Positions 7,264 through 16,270 of a DNA stretch of 64,000 nucleotides are shown in pieces. Numbering within the stretch: the stretch's first letter is position 1; the number at the start of each line of letters is the position of its first letter. The notes under the pieces were generated by a model that was given only the letters and a program-made list of their open reading frames with translations, was not told the origin of the DNA and ran no database searches. The position numbers were made by a program, and so were the translations under genes. The stretch lies in assembly GCF_900107545.1 (NCBI RefSeq), contig NZ_FNQZ01000008.1:1-64000 (forward strand), in the 5' to 3' direction. The DNA is from Pseudobutyrivibrio sp. ACV-2. GTDB lineage: Bacteria > Bacillota > Clostridia > Lachnospirales > Lachnospiraceae.

Positions 7264-7277
7264 GGAGGAATTGAATA

Positions 7278-7901
7278 TTGGTAGATTTTAGAGCAATTAA
7301 GGAAGCTGTCACCACTAAGGAGGCGGCTTCTTTTTATGGAATTAAGGTGGGCAGAAACGGAATGTGTCGATGCCCGTTTCATGATGATCATACACCAAGC
7401 ATGAAGGTGGATAAGCGTTTTATTTGCTTTGGATGTCAGGAAAAAGGTGACGTTATTGATTTTGTGGCAAAATTATTTGGCTTGGATGCAAAAGAAGCAG
7501 CTGAAAAGATAGCAGTGGATTTTGGCATAGCGGCGGATATTTCCGATATGGAGAAATACCGACAATCGCAGTATGCAATGCAACAAAAGAAATCCGAACA
7601 GCAGATTTTTTATGAGAGAAAACGTGAACTGATAAAGGTAATCGGAAATCTAATGAATGATATCCGGGAGATCAAATCGGAGTATGCACCGGAAACACCG
7701 ATGTTGGATATGTGTGATCAATTGTTTGTCATGGCTTGTCATGATTTTGAATATGTCTGTTATCTGTACGATTACATCGTGTTTGATGTAACGGATGATG
7801 TACTTAAGACAGAAATTGAATTTTTGGAGAAGGAGGTTAATAAGATAAATGCAAGATACAGAAGTGAAAGAAATCAGAAAAACAATAAAAGAGTCTCTTA
7901 G
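7278..7901 (+). CDS. CHC2 zinc-finger primase-like protein
   Basis: 207 residues, TTG start eight bases after AAGGAGGAA (7262-7270). Residues ~20-75 are a DnaG-type zinc ribbon: NGMCRCPFHDDHTPSMKV and RFICFGCQEKGDVIDFV, with the C-x-C-x2-H and C-x2-C ligand pattern, then a helix KEAAEKIAVDFGI. The toprim catalytic domain is absent; the remainder is helical and acidic. It overlaps the next gene by 53 bp in another frame, so the two are translationally coupled. Together with the VapE-type ATPase it is probably a replication module for maintenance after excision or complementary-strand synthesis after transfer. Confidence 0.8.
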   Translation: MVDFRAIKEAVTTKEAASFYGIKVGRNGMCRCPFHDDHTPSMKVDKRFICFGCQEKGDVIDFVAKLFGLDAKEAAEKIAVDFGIAADISDMEKYRQSQYAMQQKKSEQQIFYERKRELIKVIGNLMNDIREIKSEYAPETPMLDMCDQLFVMACHDFEYVCYLYDYIVFDVTDDVLKTEIEFLEKEVNKINARYRSERNQKNNKRVS

Positions 7902-9180
7902 TAAAAATGAGAGAAACTTACCGTGCACTACCATTAATAATGCTCTTATTATTCTTAAAAATGATCCTCTGTTTGCTGATAATATTCGAGAAAATACTTT
8001 TAGAAATCGAATAGAACTTTTGGGTGAAATGCCATGGAGCAGAAAAAGTATAGATATCACTGACAAGGACGACATTCATATCATTTATCATTTTGAAAAG
8101 AATTATGCTTACAGAAGTGATAAGGCATTGAAACAGGCTATGGTAATTGTAGCCGCAGAGAGCGAATATCATCCGGTTCGTGAATATCTTGATTCACTCG
8201 TATGGGATAAAGTTCCGAGGATAAGAGGTGCCCTTCATCATTTTCTTGGAGCCGATGAGAGTGATTACACATATGAGTGCTTAAAGTTGTTTATGCTCGG
8301 AGCAATCAGCAGAATATTTGACCCGGGATGTAAGTTTGAGTATATGCTTTGCCTCGTGGGTGGTCAGGGAGCCGGTAAATCAACGTTTGTAAGATTTATG
8401 GCTACATTTGATCAATGGTTTACGGATGATATAAAGAAGCTTGATGATGATAAGGTTTATGAGCACCTTGAAGGCCATTGGATATGTGAAATAGCAGAAA
8501 TGTATGCCGTTATAAATACGCGTTATAACGAAGCAACAAAGGCGTTTTTGAGCAAACAGTATGATAACTATAGAATACCGTATGCCTTAAGAGCCGAAGA
8601 TATACCAAGGCAGTGCGTGTTTGTCGGAACTTCCAATACAACGAATTTCTTGCCGCTTGATAGGTCAGGCAATAGAAGATTTCTTCCTGTTATGTGTCAT
8701 GCAGATGAGGCACAAACCCATATTTTGGAAGATGAGGATGCATCTCGTGCGTATATTGAGCAGATGTGGGCTGAAGCTATGGAGATTTATAAAGCCGGAA
8801 ATATTAAGCTTAAGCTTCCGAAGGAAATAGAAAAGAATCTTGTGGAATATCAAAGTCCGTTTATGCAGGAAGATACATGGATGGGACTTATTACGGAATG
8901 GCTTGAAAACTATACCGGCAATCTTGTATGTTCCAGAATGCTTTATAACGAAGCACTTGAGATGCTTGGAAATCCGAAGAACTCGGAATCGCGTCAGATT
9001 GGTGAAATCATGAATATGCTACCGGGCTGGAGAGCATTTCAGAATCCCAGACGAATATCGGCTGCTTATGGAAAACAGCGTGGTTGGGAACGTCTGGAAA
9101 CAAACTCCGGCAACAAAGGGACAGAAAGTGATTTTGTGGAAGCGGTTCAAGAGGAGATACCTCCGGAATGGCTTAAATAA
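7849..9180 (+). CDS. VapE/VirE-family ATPase (replicative helicase-like)
   Basis: 443 residues. The Walker A motif GGQGAGKST lies at residues 171-179 and a Walker B-like HWICEIAEMYAV at ~205-216. The sensor/arginine region FVGTSNTTNFLPLDRSGNRR is the signature of virulence-associated protein E (DUF5906-like) ATPases, and YLDSLVWDKVPRI before the P-loop is also typical. Members act as SF3-like helicases with primases of phages and mobile elements. Starts inside the primase gene, after AAGGAGG (7831-7837). The C-terminus (EIPPEWLK) is complete. Confidence 0.85.
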   Translation: MQDTEVKEIRKTIKESLSKNERNLPCTTINNALIILKNDPLFADNIRENTFRNRIELLGEMPWSRKSIDITDKDDIHIIYHFEKNYAYRSDKALKQAMVIVAAESEYHPVREYLDSLVWDKVPRIRGALHHFLGADESDYTYECLKLFMLGAISRIFDPGCKFEYMLCLVGGQGAGKSTFVRFMATFDQWFTDDIKKLDDDKVYEHLEGHWICEIAEMYAVINTRYNEATKAFLSKQYDNYRIPYALRAEDIPRQCVFVGTSNTTNFLPLDRSGNRRFLPVMCHADEAQTHILEDEDASRAYIEQMWAEAMEIYKAGNIKLKLPKEIEKNLVEYQSPFMQEDTWMGLITEWLENYTGNLVCSRMLYNEALEMLGNPKNSESRQIGEIMNMLPGWRAFQNPRRISAAYGKQRGWERLETNSGNKGTESDFVEAVQEEIPPEWLK

Positions 9181-9206
9181 GGGATTCTATAAGGAGAATA
9201 GTAATT

Positions 9207-9506
9207 ATGAATGATGAAATAAAAGTTTTAAGACGTTTGTTGCCATACTTTGTTGCCGGCAAACGAAAAACTGGAAGGAAGGAAGTGAAGCGGGTGGTAA
9301 ACGAAAAGAAATATAAGATTCCGTTATGGAAGAAGTACTCGCTTAGTGTATATGAAGCTGCAGAGTATTTTGGCATTGGTGAAAGAAAACTCAGACAAAT
9401 AGCCGAGGACAATGCCGGAGCAGAATTTCTTCTTGAGATAGGAAGTCATATACGCTTCAAAAGAGAACTGTTTTCGAGATATCTTGATGAGGTATCCGTA
9501 ATATAA
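9207..9506 (+). CDS. xis: Excisionase, Tn916 Xis family
   Basis: 99 residues as called from ATG 9207 (AAGGAG at 9190-9195). The conserved part is IPLWKKYSLSVYEAAEYFGI, then GERKLRQIAEDN and a basic-aromatic end KRELFSRYLDE, the winged-helix layout of Tn916 Xis (usually 65-70 residues). The extra N-terminal ~29 residues are basic. An internal GTG at 9294 after GGAAGGAAG would give the standard length, so both starts are possible. Xis bends DNA and directs the integrase toward excision. It directly precedes int. Confidence 0.85.
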   Translation: MNDEIKVLRRLLPYFVAGKRKTGRKEVKRVVNEKKYKIPLWKKYSLSVYEAAEYFGIGERKLRQIAEDNAGAEFLLEIGSHIRFKRELFSRYLDEVSVI

Positions 9507-9520
9507 CAAATTGACCTAAA

Positions 9521-9587
9521 ACTTATGGTAGAAAAGGCCGCGATTATGATATTATTTGAATATCGTATCGTGGCTTTTTTCATAAGT
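9521..9587 (+). terminator. Long hairpin between xis and int
   Basis: ACTTATG (9521) pairs with CATAAGT (9581-9587). Inside, GGCC-CGAT...TGATATT (9536-9552) pairs with AATATC..ATCG.GGC (9559-9574), followed by six Ts (9575-9580). It can act as an intrinsic terminator limiting read-through from the transfer operon into int. Confidence 0.65.
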
Positions 9588-9612
9588 TGATTATGAAAGG
9601 AGACATTTTAAG

Positions 9613-10812
9613 ATGAGTGAGAAACGTAGAGATAATAAGAATCGTATTCTTCACAATGGAGAAAGCCAGCGAAAAGATGGACGATATATGTTCAAATATG
9701 TTGATGAGAACGGAAAAGCAAAGTATTTTTACAGCTGGAGATTGGATAAAAATGATGTAATGCCAAGAGGTAAAAAAAGTGAACCGTCATTAAGGGAAAA
9801 GGAAAAAGAATTGGAACAGAATCTATTTAACGGATTGGTTTCCGATGGAGCAAATATGACGGTGCTTGAACTTGTAGAAAAGTATCTTTCCTTGAAAACC
9901 GGAGTAAGGCATAATACTGAAGCTAATTACAAATTTGTTGTCAACATTATAAAAAAAGAAGCATTTGGCAAAAAGAGAATTGATAAGGTTAAGGAATCGG
10001 ATGCAAAGGGATGGCTTATTAAGCTTCAGGACGATGGAAGAGGATATAGCACCATCCATACGGTGAGAGGTGTTGTAAGACCTGCATTTCAAATGGCAGT
10101 TAAAGATGATTTGATTCGCAAAAATCCTTTTGAGTTTCAACTTGCAACTGTCGTAGTTAATGATTCTGTTACCAGAGAAGCTGTATCAAGAGCAGATGAG
10201 CGCAGATTCCTCAATTTTGTTAAGGAAGATCCGCACTATTGCAGATATTATGAAGGAATGTTCATTCTGTTTAATACAGGGCTTCGTATTTCTGAATTTG
10301 TTGGACTTACTATGTCAGATATAGATTTCGAAAACATGAAAATCAATGTTACGCATCAGTTACAGAGAAAGCGTGATATGGAATATATCATTGAAGATAC
10401 AAAGACTGCATGCGGAACCAGACAGGTACCTATGACAGAGGAAGTTGCAGAATGCTTTAGAAGAATAATTGCTAATCGTCCACATTATAAAGTTGAGCCT
10501 ATTATAGACGGATATGCAGGTTTCTTATACCTGGATAAAGATAATAATCCTATGGTAGCTCTTCATTGGGAAAAGTATTTTCAGCATGCTTTAGAGAAGT
10601 TTAACAGTATATATAAGGATGAACTTCCTAAAATAACGCCCCATGTATGCAGGCATACATTTTGTTCTAATATGGCAAAAGCCGGAATGAATCCGAAGAC
10701 TTTGCAGTATATTATGGGTCATGCTGATATAGGTGTTACGCTTAACACTTATACACATCTTTCCTTTGATGATGCCAAGGAAGAAATGGATAGGCTTGTC
10801 GTAAATGAGTAA
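9613..10812 (+). CDS. int: Tyrosine recombinase/integrase, Tn916 type
   Basis: 399 residues, the usual size. An N-terminal arm-binding domain (HNGESQRKDGRYMFKYVDENG) is followed by a SAM-like core-binding domain (~80-180) and the catalytic domain. Active-site residues are visible: R225 (GLRISE), H344-x2-R347-H348 (HVCRHTFCS), H370 (GHADI) and the nucleophile Y380 (LNTYTH). AGGAG lies ten bases before the ATG. It catalyses integration into and excision from ptp. Arm-type repeats TTTACAACT lie at both element ends. No frameshift or missing residue, so it appears functional. Confidence 0.95.
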   Translation: MSEKRRDNKNRILHNGESQRKDGRYMFKYVDENGKAKYFYSWRLDKNDVMPRGKKSEPSLREKEKELEQNLFNGLVSDGANMTVLELVEKYLSLKTGVRHNTEANYKFVVNIIKKEAFGKKRIDKVKESDAKGWLIKLQDDGRGYSTIHTVRGVVRPAFQMAVKDDLIRKNPFEFQLATVVVNDSVTREAVSRADERRFLNFVKEDPHYCRYYEGMFILFNTGLRISEFVGLTMSDIDFENMKINVTHQLQRKRDMEYIIEDTKTACGTRQVPMTEEVAECFRRIIANRPHYKVEPIIDGYAGFLYLDKDNNPMVALHWEKYFQHALEKFNSIYKDELPKITPHVCRHTFCSNMAKAGMNPKTLQYIMGHADIGVTLNTYTHLSFDDAKEEMDRLVVNE

Positions 10813-10839
10813 ATAAAAATAGTGAGTTGTACGGGATTC

Positions 10840-10944
10840 AAATTTACAACTTTTTTTACAACTTTTGCTGATACTTTTATGCAAGATTATGACAGAATAC
10901 GCCATTTTATGTATTTATTCATCTGTTGTAAAGGAGTTGTAAAT
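10840..10944. repeat. Right-end integrase arm sites, direct and inverted
   Basis: AATTTACAACTTTTTTTACA plus ACTTTT (10841-10866) matches the left-end doublets. GTTGTAAAGGAGTTGTAAAT (10924-10943) carries the same motif inverted. Together they bracket 60 bp just inside the right end, as expected for recombinase arm binding. Confidence 0.55.
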
Positions 10945-10979
10945 TCCCGAAAAACAAGGAAATAGAGGATGTTTTTACG

Positions 10980-11432
10980 ATGATTCGAGTGCTTTTCATC
11001 TGCCACGGCAGCATATGTCGCTCGCCTATGGCTAAATATGTTTTACAGGATATGGTGGAAAAAAGAGGAATAGCACAGGAGTTTTACATTGACTGTGCAG
11101 CCATGACCTACGAGGAAATAGGCAATCCTGTGTATCCACCAGTGCGTCAGTTGTTAAATGAAAAAGGCATTGATTGCAGTGGCTATGGTGCTCGTCATGT
11201 CAGAAGAGATGAGTATAGAGATTTTGATTATATCATTGGCATGGATGCAGAAAATATGCATGACTTATCCCATGAATTTGGGCCAGACCCTGATAATAAA
11301 ATCTTTAGACTTTTAGATTTTACAGACAGACCTCGTGATATAGATGATCCTTGGTATACTCGTAAGTTTGATATTTGCTATAATGATGTCCTAAGGGGCT
11401 GCGAAGGATTATTGAAGCACTTAGGATACTAA
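10980..11432 (+). CDS. Low-molecular-weight protein tyrosine phosphatase (integration target)
   Basis: 150 residues. The active-site loop C8-HGSIC-R14-S gives the Cys-x5-Arg-Ser motif, and the general-acid Asp lies in DIDDPWYTRKF (~residue 122-123). It hydrolyses phosphotyrosine (or acts as an arsenate-reductase-like enzyme) in the cytoplasm. The first ~11 codons and the ribosome site (AGAGGA, 10965) come from the mobile element; the gene body is chromosomal. The gene is therefore kept intact but re-promoted by the element, while two older 5' stubs remain at 2932 and 3102. Confidence 0.9.
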   Translation: MIRVLFICHGSICRSPMAKYVLQDMVEKRGIAQEFYIDCAAMTYEEIGNPVYPPVRQLLNEKGIDCSGYGARHVRRDEYRDFDYIIGMDAENMHDLSHEFGPDPDNKIFRLLDFTDRPRDIDDPWYTRKFDICYNDVLRGCEGLLKHLGY

Positions 11433-11460
11433 AAGATTTAAAGAGAAGGAGAGAACCACT

Positions 11461-12417
11461 ATGAAATTGGGAATGGTTGGAAATGGTATGATAGTTCAGG
11501 AAATTCTGGGCTTTATTGATGAAGTAGGCTTTGAAGAAATTCGTATATGCGGTAGAAAATCAAGCGAAGAAAAACTTAATAGCTTGGCAGAAAAATATCA
11601 TTTAAGTAACGTATATACGGATTATGATGAGTTGCTGAAATCGGATGTAGATGTGGTTTACATCGGCATTCTAAATGATTTGCATTTTGAATATGCCAAG
11701 GCTGCCATTGAGGCTAAAAAGCATGTTATCTGCGAAAAGCCTATTACTATTAATATCACACAGCTTGAAGACTTAAATGAACTTGCTTCAAAGAATAATG
11801 TGTTCTTATTTGAAGCCATGAGCATCTACCACATGCCAGCATATAAGCAGCTTCAAAAGGATGTAAAGTTGGTAGGCGATATCAAAATCTGCAATTTCAA
11901 CTATAGCCAGATGTCCAGCCGTTACAAAAACTTCAAGGAAGGAAAAACACTTCCGGGAGTTTTTGATCCAAAGCACTACGGTGGCGCTCTTAGAGACTTG
12001 AATATCTACAACATCTCAGCCATGGTTGGCCTGTTTGGAATGCCGAAAAAGGTTAGCTACAATGCTAATATGGAAAAAGATATTGATACCAGCGGTATTT
12101 TAATTGCTGATTACGGTAGCTTTAAATGTATCTGCACAGGAGCCAAGGATTGCTCTACACCAGGTCCTAGCACCATTCAGGGTGTGGATGGTACAGTGTG
12201 CATCTATCCACATGTCAATGGCATGACAGAATACGACGTGTTGTTTAATGACAAGGAAACTGACACTAAAGAGGTAGATTTGTCAGATGGAAGCCATCGA
12301 CTTTACTTTGAATTTGTGGAGTTTAAACGCATCATTGAAGAGCATGACACGGAGGCTGCAAAGCAGCTAATGCAATACAGCACATGGGCAATTCAGGTAA
12401 TTGATGAAGCAATATAA
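11461..12417 (+). CDS. Gfo/Idh/MocA-family NAD(P)-dependent oxidoreductase
   Basis: 318 residues. N-terminal Rossmann fold MKLGMVGNGMIVQEIL (Gly-x-Gly-x2-x3 dinucleotide site), then the family signature VICEKPITINITQLEDL (~92-110, the catalytic EKP lysine) and FEAMSIYHMPAYKQL. The C-terminal alpha/beta domain holds DLNIYNISAMVGLFG. Family members oxidise or reduce sugars, sugar alcohols or trans-dihydrodiols; the substrate is not predictable. Start after GAAGGAGAG, 28 bp from ptp, so the two are probably co-transcribed from the element-borne ptp promoter. Confidence 0.85.
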   Translation: MKLGMVGNGMIVQEILGFIDEVGFEEIRICGRKSSEEKLNSLAEKYHLSNVYTDYDELLKSDVDVVYIGILNDLHFEYAKAAIEAKKHVICEKPITINITQLEDLNELASKNNVFLFEAMSIYHMPAYKQLQKDVKLVGDIKICNFNYSQMSSRYKNFKEGKTLPGVFDPKHYGGALRDLNIYNISAMVGLFGMPKKVSYNANMEKDIDTSGILIADYGSFKCICTGAKDCSTPGPSTIQGVDGTVCIYPHVNGMTEYDVLFNDKETDTKEVDLSDGSHRLYFEFVEFKRIIEEHDTEAAKQLMQYSTWAIQVIDEAI

Positions 12418-12428
12418 TAATGTTATTC

Positions 12429-12463
12429 AAAGGACGGATTCAAAATGATATTCGTCCTTTTTT
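12429..12463 (+). terminator. Terminator after oxidoreductase
   Basis: AAAGGACG (12429-12436) pairs with CGTCCTTT (12453-12460), followed directly by a T-run. Confidence 0.8.
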
Positions 12464-12610
12464 AGTTGTTTTGGACTAAACCCAGAAAACTTTTTTGGCA
12501 ATATTAACAGTGAAATACAATTCCAAGACACCCGATATAATAAACGAAGACTATATACAGGGAAGTAGAAAGTCTTGTTTTGGCCATGGAGTTACAAGGA
12601 GGTATAGGCT

Positions 12611-13333
12611 ATGGTAGGTATAAATGGATTTAGCAGCTTGTACAATCAGTATGATGCTGGAAAGCTGAAAAAAGATAAAACAGCTGAAAGAACAGAGGCT
12701 GTTCAGGTAAAAAAAACAGAGACAAAAAAACCGGAAAGTACAGAAAATAAATTAACGGATAAGGGTAAGGATTATCTCAAATCCTTGCGTGAGAAATATG
12801 GAAACTACGATTTTATCATTGCAGATACAAAAGAGGATCAGGATGCACTTGCAGCAGCCAGTGACAAAGAAGTCTCAGTAATGATTTCCAGTGCAGAGCT
12901 AGAAAAGATGGCCGAGGACGAAGAGTATGGTAACAATAGACTTAAACAGATGGAAGAAGCCATCGAAATGAGCAAAAAGGTTACGGAAGAGCTGGCAAAT
13001 GACCCTGATAGAGCCGATGATGTGGGGCTTAATAAAATAACAATAGAGCTTGCCGATGATGGTTCAGTAAAACTGTTTGCAGAGCTTGAAAAATCTTCTG
13101 CAAAGCAGAGAGAGCGTATCGAAGCAAATAAAGAAAAGGCAAAAGAAGAAAAGAAGGTTGAAGACAAGAAAGAAAAGATTGATAAATATGGAAAGAATGA
13201 GGAGCAAAGACAACGTACCACAGTAGAGGCATCTTCGGCAGAAGAGCTCCTTGAAAAGATTCGTGGTATAGACTGGTCTAGTGTTCCATATGACGAAATA
13301 AAAACAGGTGAGCGTATCGATTTTGCGGTATAA
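12611..13333 (+). CDS. Hypothetical charged protein (DUF6033-like)
   Basis: 240 residues, no signal peptide or membrane segment. N-terminus MVGINGFSSLYNQYDAGKLK, then a very Lys/Glu-rich chain, a middle segment YGNYDFIIADTKEDQDALAA (~60-80) and ISSAELEKMAEDEEY, and a Lys/Glu coiled-coil-like stretch near 165-200. It resembles Lachnospiraceae proteins labelled DUF6033, some of which sit near flagellar or cell-surface genes; this is memory, not a search. CCCGATATAA at 12531-12540 with TGAAA 20 bp upstream could be a flagellar-sigma-type promoter, but this is weak. RBS AAGGAGG (12596-12602). Confidence 0.55.
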   Translation: MVGINGFSSLYNQYDAGKLKKDKTAERTEAVQVKKTETKKPESTENKLTDKGKDYLKSLREKYGNYDFIIADTKEDQDALAAASDKEVSVMISSAELEKMAEDEEYGNNRLKQMEEAIEMSKKVTEELANDPDRADDVGLNKITIELADDGSVKLFAELEKSSAKQRERIEANKEKAKEEKKVEDKKEKIDKYGKNEEQRQRTTVEASSAEELLEKIRGIDWSSVPYDEIKTGERIDFAV

Positions 13334-13386
13334 AGCTTCAGCGCAAAACTGAATATGGTTCACTGAAAATTCATTGGAAATGAAAT

Positions 13387-13432
13387 ATCCCCTGCCTTAT
13401 CATAAAGTTGATGATAGGTAGGGGATTGTTTT
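13387..13432 (+). terminator. Hairpin terminator before the kinase operon
   Basis: ATCCCCTGCCTTATCAT (13387) pairs with ATGATAGG.AGGGGAT (13411-13426), then TGTTTTA. It ends less than 15 bases before the kinase ribosome site, so it could also act as an attenuator. Confidence 0.65.
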
Positions 13433-13447
13433 ATGGGAGGTGAAAGC

Positions 13448-16270
13448 GTGAAGAAAACGCTGGTCATTGTTATCGACCTTGTGATAATGGGATTGATACT
13501 CTTCTTCATAATTCAGTATGCCAATACCAAAATGCGCGAAAGCAATGAGAGCGTTATTGAGGCTTTCGAGAAAATGACTGTCTCTGCAGAGCAGATTATC
13601 ACCAACTATCTTGAGGACGAGCAGCATCTTTGTGATATATGGTCAAACTACATAAACCGTTCTGCTGAGGCGGGTACACCGATGACTGCAGAGGAAGCTA
13701 TATCCTTTATAAGAAAGGCTAAAATATCGCCTATTATCTATGGCCATTTAATTTTATTGGATGAATCGTCAAAAAGTGGTATTTCTACACACCCAAGCTT
13801 GTCAAATCCAGACGATTATTCGGTCTCATATCGAAAGGTTCAGCTGTTTGACAGTCTTGATGAAATCAGTAAAAAAGATGGTGTGGTAAACCTTACCAGA
13901 GCATATACCAACCCTCAAAACGGAATACAGTCCATTGCATTTATGAATATCGTAAATATTCTGGACGAGAATACTGGAGAGCTTAAAGAGGCATTGCTGA
14001 TGCGAGTTGAACCAGTAAGTGCTCTTGAGGACAAACTTGTTTTTTTGAATGGTGAATATGAAAGTGTAGAGATTTCACTTATTAACAAGGATGGTGATTA
14101 TCTGGTTCATGGCAAGTCCATGAAGAATTCCAATTTTTTTGAATACTATAAGTCCTATAACAAAGTAAATATTGATGATTACAATAGAATGACAAGTCAG
14201 CTTACATCAGAATCCGGTACCATGAGGATGTCTAACTCAAAAGGTGAAGAATGCGTTATTTCCTACACTCCTTTAAAATCCATGGATACCTGGTTCCTTT
14301 TGGCTTATATTCCTGCATGGGAGCTTGCCAACAATACAGTAGTGGACTGGTTGCTACTTGGAATGGTTACTATAGGCTTGTTGTCCCTTCTCGTATTTAA
14401 TTATCTTGTTCTTATGCTTTACAACAGGAAGCTGGCAGAAGCTGCACAAATGGCTACCCAGGCGAATGAAGCCAAGTCCCATTTTTTGTCTACTATGTCC
14501 CATGATATTCGTACACCTATGAATGCGATATTAGGGCTTAACGAAATGGTACTTAGAGATAGCCACGAAGAGGAAATTGTTGCTTATTCAGAAAGTATAA
14601 GAACTGCAGGGAAAACCTTGCTTGGAATCATTAATGATATCCTTGATTTTTCAAAAATTGAGGCAGGTAAAATGGATATCATTAATGTAGATTATAGCTT
14701 TATATCAATGCTTAATGACCTTGTGAATATGGTTCAGGGAAAGGCCGAGGATAAGGGTCTTGCATTTAATCTGGATGTGGATAGAAATATTCCAACTATA
14801 TTGCATGGTGATGAAATCCGCATCAAGCAGATTATCATAAATATTCTTTCGAATGCTGTGAAATACACTAAAAAAGGTTCCATAACCTTTAAAGCTTATT
14901 TTGCAAAGGAAACAGCTGATTCCATCAGGCTAATTATAAGTGTCACTGACACAGGGATTGGTATTAAACCTGAAGATATGGATCGTCTCTTTACGGCCTT
15001 TGAGCGCATTGACGAAAACAAAAACAGAAATATCGAAGGAACTGGCCTTGGAATGAGCATTGCTCAGAGCTTTCTAAATATGATGGGTAGTCATATAGAG
15101 GTGGAAAGCAAGTATGGTGAGGGCTCCACATTTTCCTTTGAACTTGTTCAGAGGGTAAAAGACTGGATGCCGATAGGAGATTATGAAGAACGTTTCAAAC
15201 GCTCCGTATTAGAAAGAGTACGATATCGGGAAAGCTTTTGTGCGCCAAATGCAAGGCTGCTTGTTGTTGACGATTCAACAGTTAATCTTTCTGTATTTAA
15301 GAGCCTGCTTAAGCGCACCAGGGTGCAGATAGATGCTGCAACCAGTGGAGATGAAGGTATTTCGCTTTTTAAGAAAAATCATTATGACGTGATTTTTCTT
15401 GATCATATGATGCCAGATAAGGATGGTATCGAGACATTAAAGGAAATGAAGGGGCTTACAGATACTTTAAATGACAACACGCCTATAGTATGTCTTACAG
15501 CCAATGCCATTTCAGGTATGCGTGAAATGTATATAAATGCAGGATTTGATGATTATGTGACAAAGCCTATAGATCCGGAGCGTCTTGAGATGCTGTTGCT
15601 TCATTATCTTCCTAAAGAAAAACTTGTGGCTATATCTGAAGGCGACGATGCTGATGATAGCACCATTCCGGACTTTATCTGTAAAATAGAGGACATCGAT
15701 GTGAACGCAGGCTTAATTCATTGCGGTAGCAACGAAGCTTATATAGACACTCTAATGAACTATCTGGATTCAGCCGAAACTAATGCAGATGAAATAGAAA
15801 AATACTGGCAAGCACGAGATTTAAAAAATACAGCCATAAAAATCCATGCTCTAAAAAGCACATCCCGTGTAATAGGTGCAGAAAAATTAGGGGATTTTGC
15901 CGCAAAGCTGGAGAAAGCATCAGAAGCTGGTGATTTAAACACTCTTGAAAGCCAGATAGAGCAGCTTTTGGCAGATTATAGGACATTAGCGGGAGCGCTT
16001 TCACCGCTTAAGGAAACAAAAGATGACTATGATGATAATAGCCTTCCGCTTATTTCTGAACAGGATATGAAGGCTGCATATGCTTCACTTGCTGAATGCT
16101 GTGAATCCTTTGACTATGATAGTTTGGCAATCATCATAGAAAGTTTTGAAAAATACAGCTTTCCGGAAAATGAGAAATCACGAGTCAAGGCTTTAAAAAA
16201 GGCTATTGATAATTTTGATTACGATTTAATACCGCAAATTCTAACGGGGGGACAGGATTATGAGGTTTAA
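13448..16270 (+). CDS. Hybrid sensor histidine kinase (Cache-HisKA-HATPase-REC-Hpt)
   Basis: 940 residues. The GTG at 13448 is favoured: GGGAGGTGA (13436-13444) lies just before it and the protein then opens cleanly with a membrane anchor (KKTLVIVIDLVIMGLILFFI). The extracellular ~260 residues look Cache-like, with TM2 around 300-322 (LLLGMVTIGLLSLLVFNYL). HisKA follows with H352 (HFLSTMSHDIRTPMNAILG), then HATPase (NILSNAVKY, DTGIGI, GTGLGMSI), a receiver with phospho-acceptor D652 (VIFLDHMMP), and an Hpt domain with H800 (IKIHALKSTSR). A full phosphorelay in one chain. Its gene overlaps the following binding-protein gene by 11 bp, and an HD-GYP response regulator completes the operon. Confidence 0.92.
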   Translation: MKKTLVIVIDLVIMGLILFFIIQYANTKMRESNESVIEAFEKMTVSAEQIITNYLEDEQHLCDIWSNYINRSAEAGTPMTAEEAISFIRKAKISPIIYGHLILLDESSKSGISTHPSLSNPDDYSVSYRKVQLFDSLDEISKKDGVVNLTRAYTNPQNGIQSIAFMNIVNILDENTGELKEALLMRVEPVSALEDKLVFLNGEYESVEISLINKDGDYLVHGKSMKNSNFFEYYKSYNKVNIDDYNRMTSQLTSESGTMRMSNSKGEECVISYTPLKSMDTWFLLAYIPAWELANNTVVDWLLLGMVTIGLLSLLVFNYLVLMLYNRKLAEAAQMATQANEAKSHFLSTMSHDIRTPMNAILGLNEMVLRDSHEEEIVAYSESIRTAGKTLLGIINDILDFSKIEAGKMDIINVDYSFISMLNDLVNMVQGKAEDKGLAFNLDVDRNIPTILHGDEIRIKQIIINILSNAVKYTKKGSITFKAYFAKETADSIRLIISVTDTGIGIKPEDMDRLFTAFERIDENKNRNIEGTGLGMSIAQSFLNMMGSHIEVESKYGEGSTFSFELVQRVKDWMPIGDYEERFKRSVLERVRYRESFCAPNARLLVVDDSTVNLSVFKSLLKRTRVQIDAATSGDEGISLFKKNHYDVIFLDHMMPDKDGIETLKEMKGLTDTLNDNTPIVCLTANAISGMREMYINAGFDDYVTKPIDPERLEMLLLHYLPKEKLVAISEGDDADDSTIPDFICKIEDIDVNAGLIHCGSNEAYIDTLMNYLDSAETNADEIEKYWQARDLKNTAIKIHALKSTSRVIGAEKLGDFAAKLEKASEAGDLNTLESQIEQLLADYRTLAGALSPLKETKDDYDDNSLPLISEQDMKAAYASLAECCESFDYDSLAIIIESFEKYSFPENEKSRVKALKKAIDNFDYDLIPQILTGGQDYEV

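Larger units (their letters stand above)
3121..11011 (+). mobile_element. Integrative mobilizable element in the ptp gene (~7.9 kb)
   Basis: Bounded left by TCTGCTGGGGCA (3121-3132) in stub 2 and right by TCTGCCACGGCAG (10999-11011) in intact ptp. Gene order: GNAT cargo, DUF3788 fragment, XRE repressor (reverse), oriT-like zone, HUH relaxase, CHC2 protein, VapE-like ATPase, Xis, tyrosine integrase. No coupling protein, VirB4 or other type IV secretion gene is present, so transfer would need a helper element. Direct evidence is the repeated core, two left-end signatures and the int/xis pair at the right end. The exact crossover base is inferred. Confidence 0.8.

Noticed and set aside
3121-11011. 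Self-transmissible conjugative element
   Set aside because: No coupling protein, VirB4, or other type IV secretion gene is found between the attachment sites, so only mobilization is supported.
2932-11011. tRNA-gene attachment site
   Set aside because: No tRNA-like cloverleaf at either junction; the target is clearly the phosphatase gene.
12838-13363. Three overlapping reverse-strand frames rich in Ser, Phe and Cys
   Set aside because: They are antisense shadows of the Lys/Glu-rich gene at 12611-13333 with no start signals.
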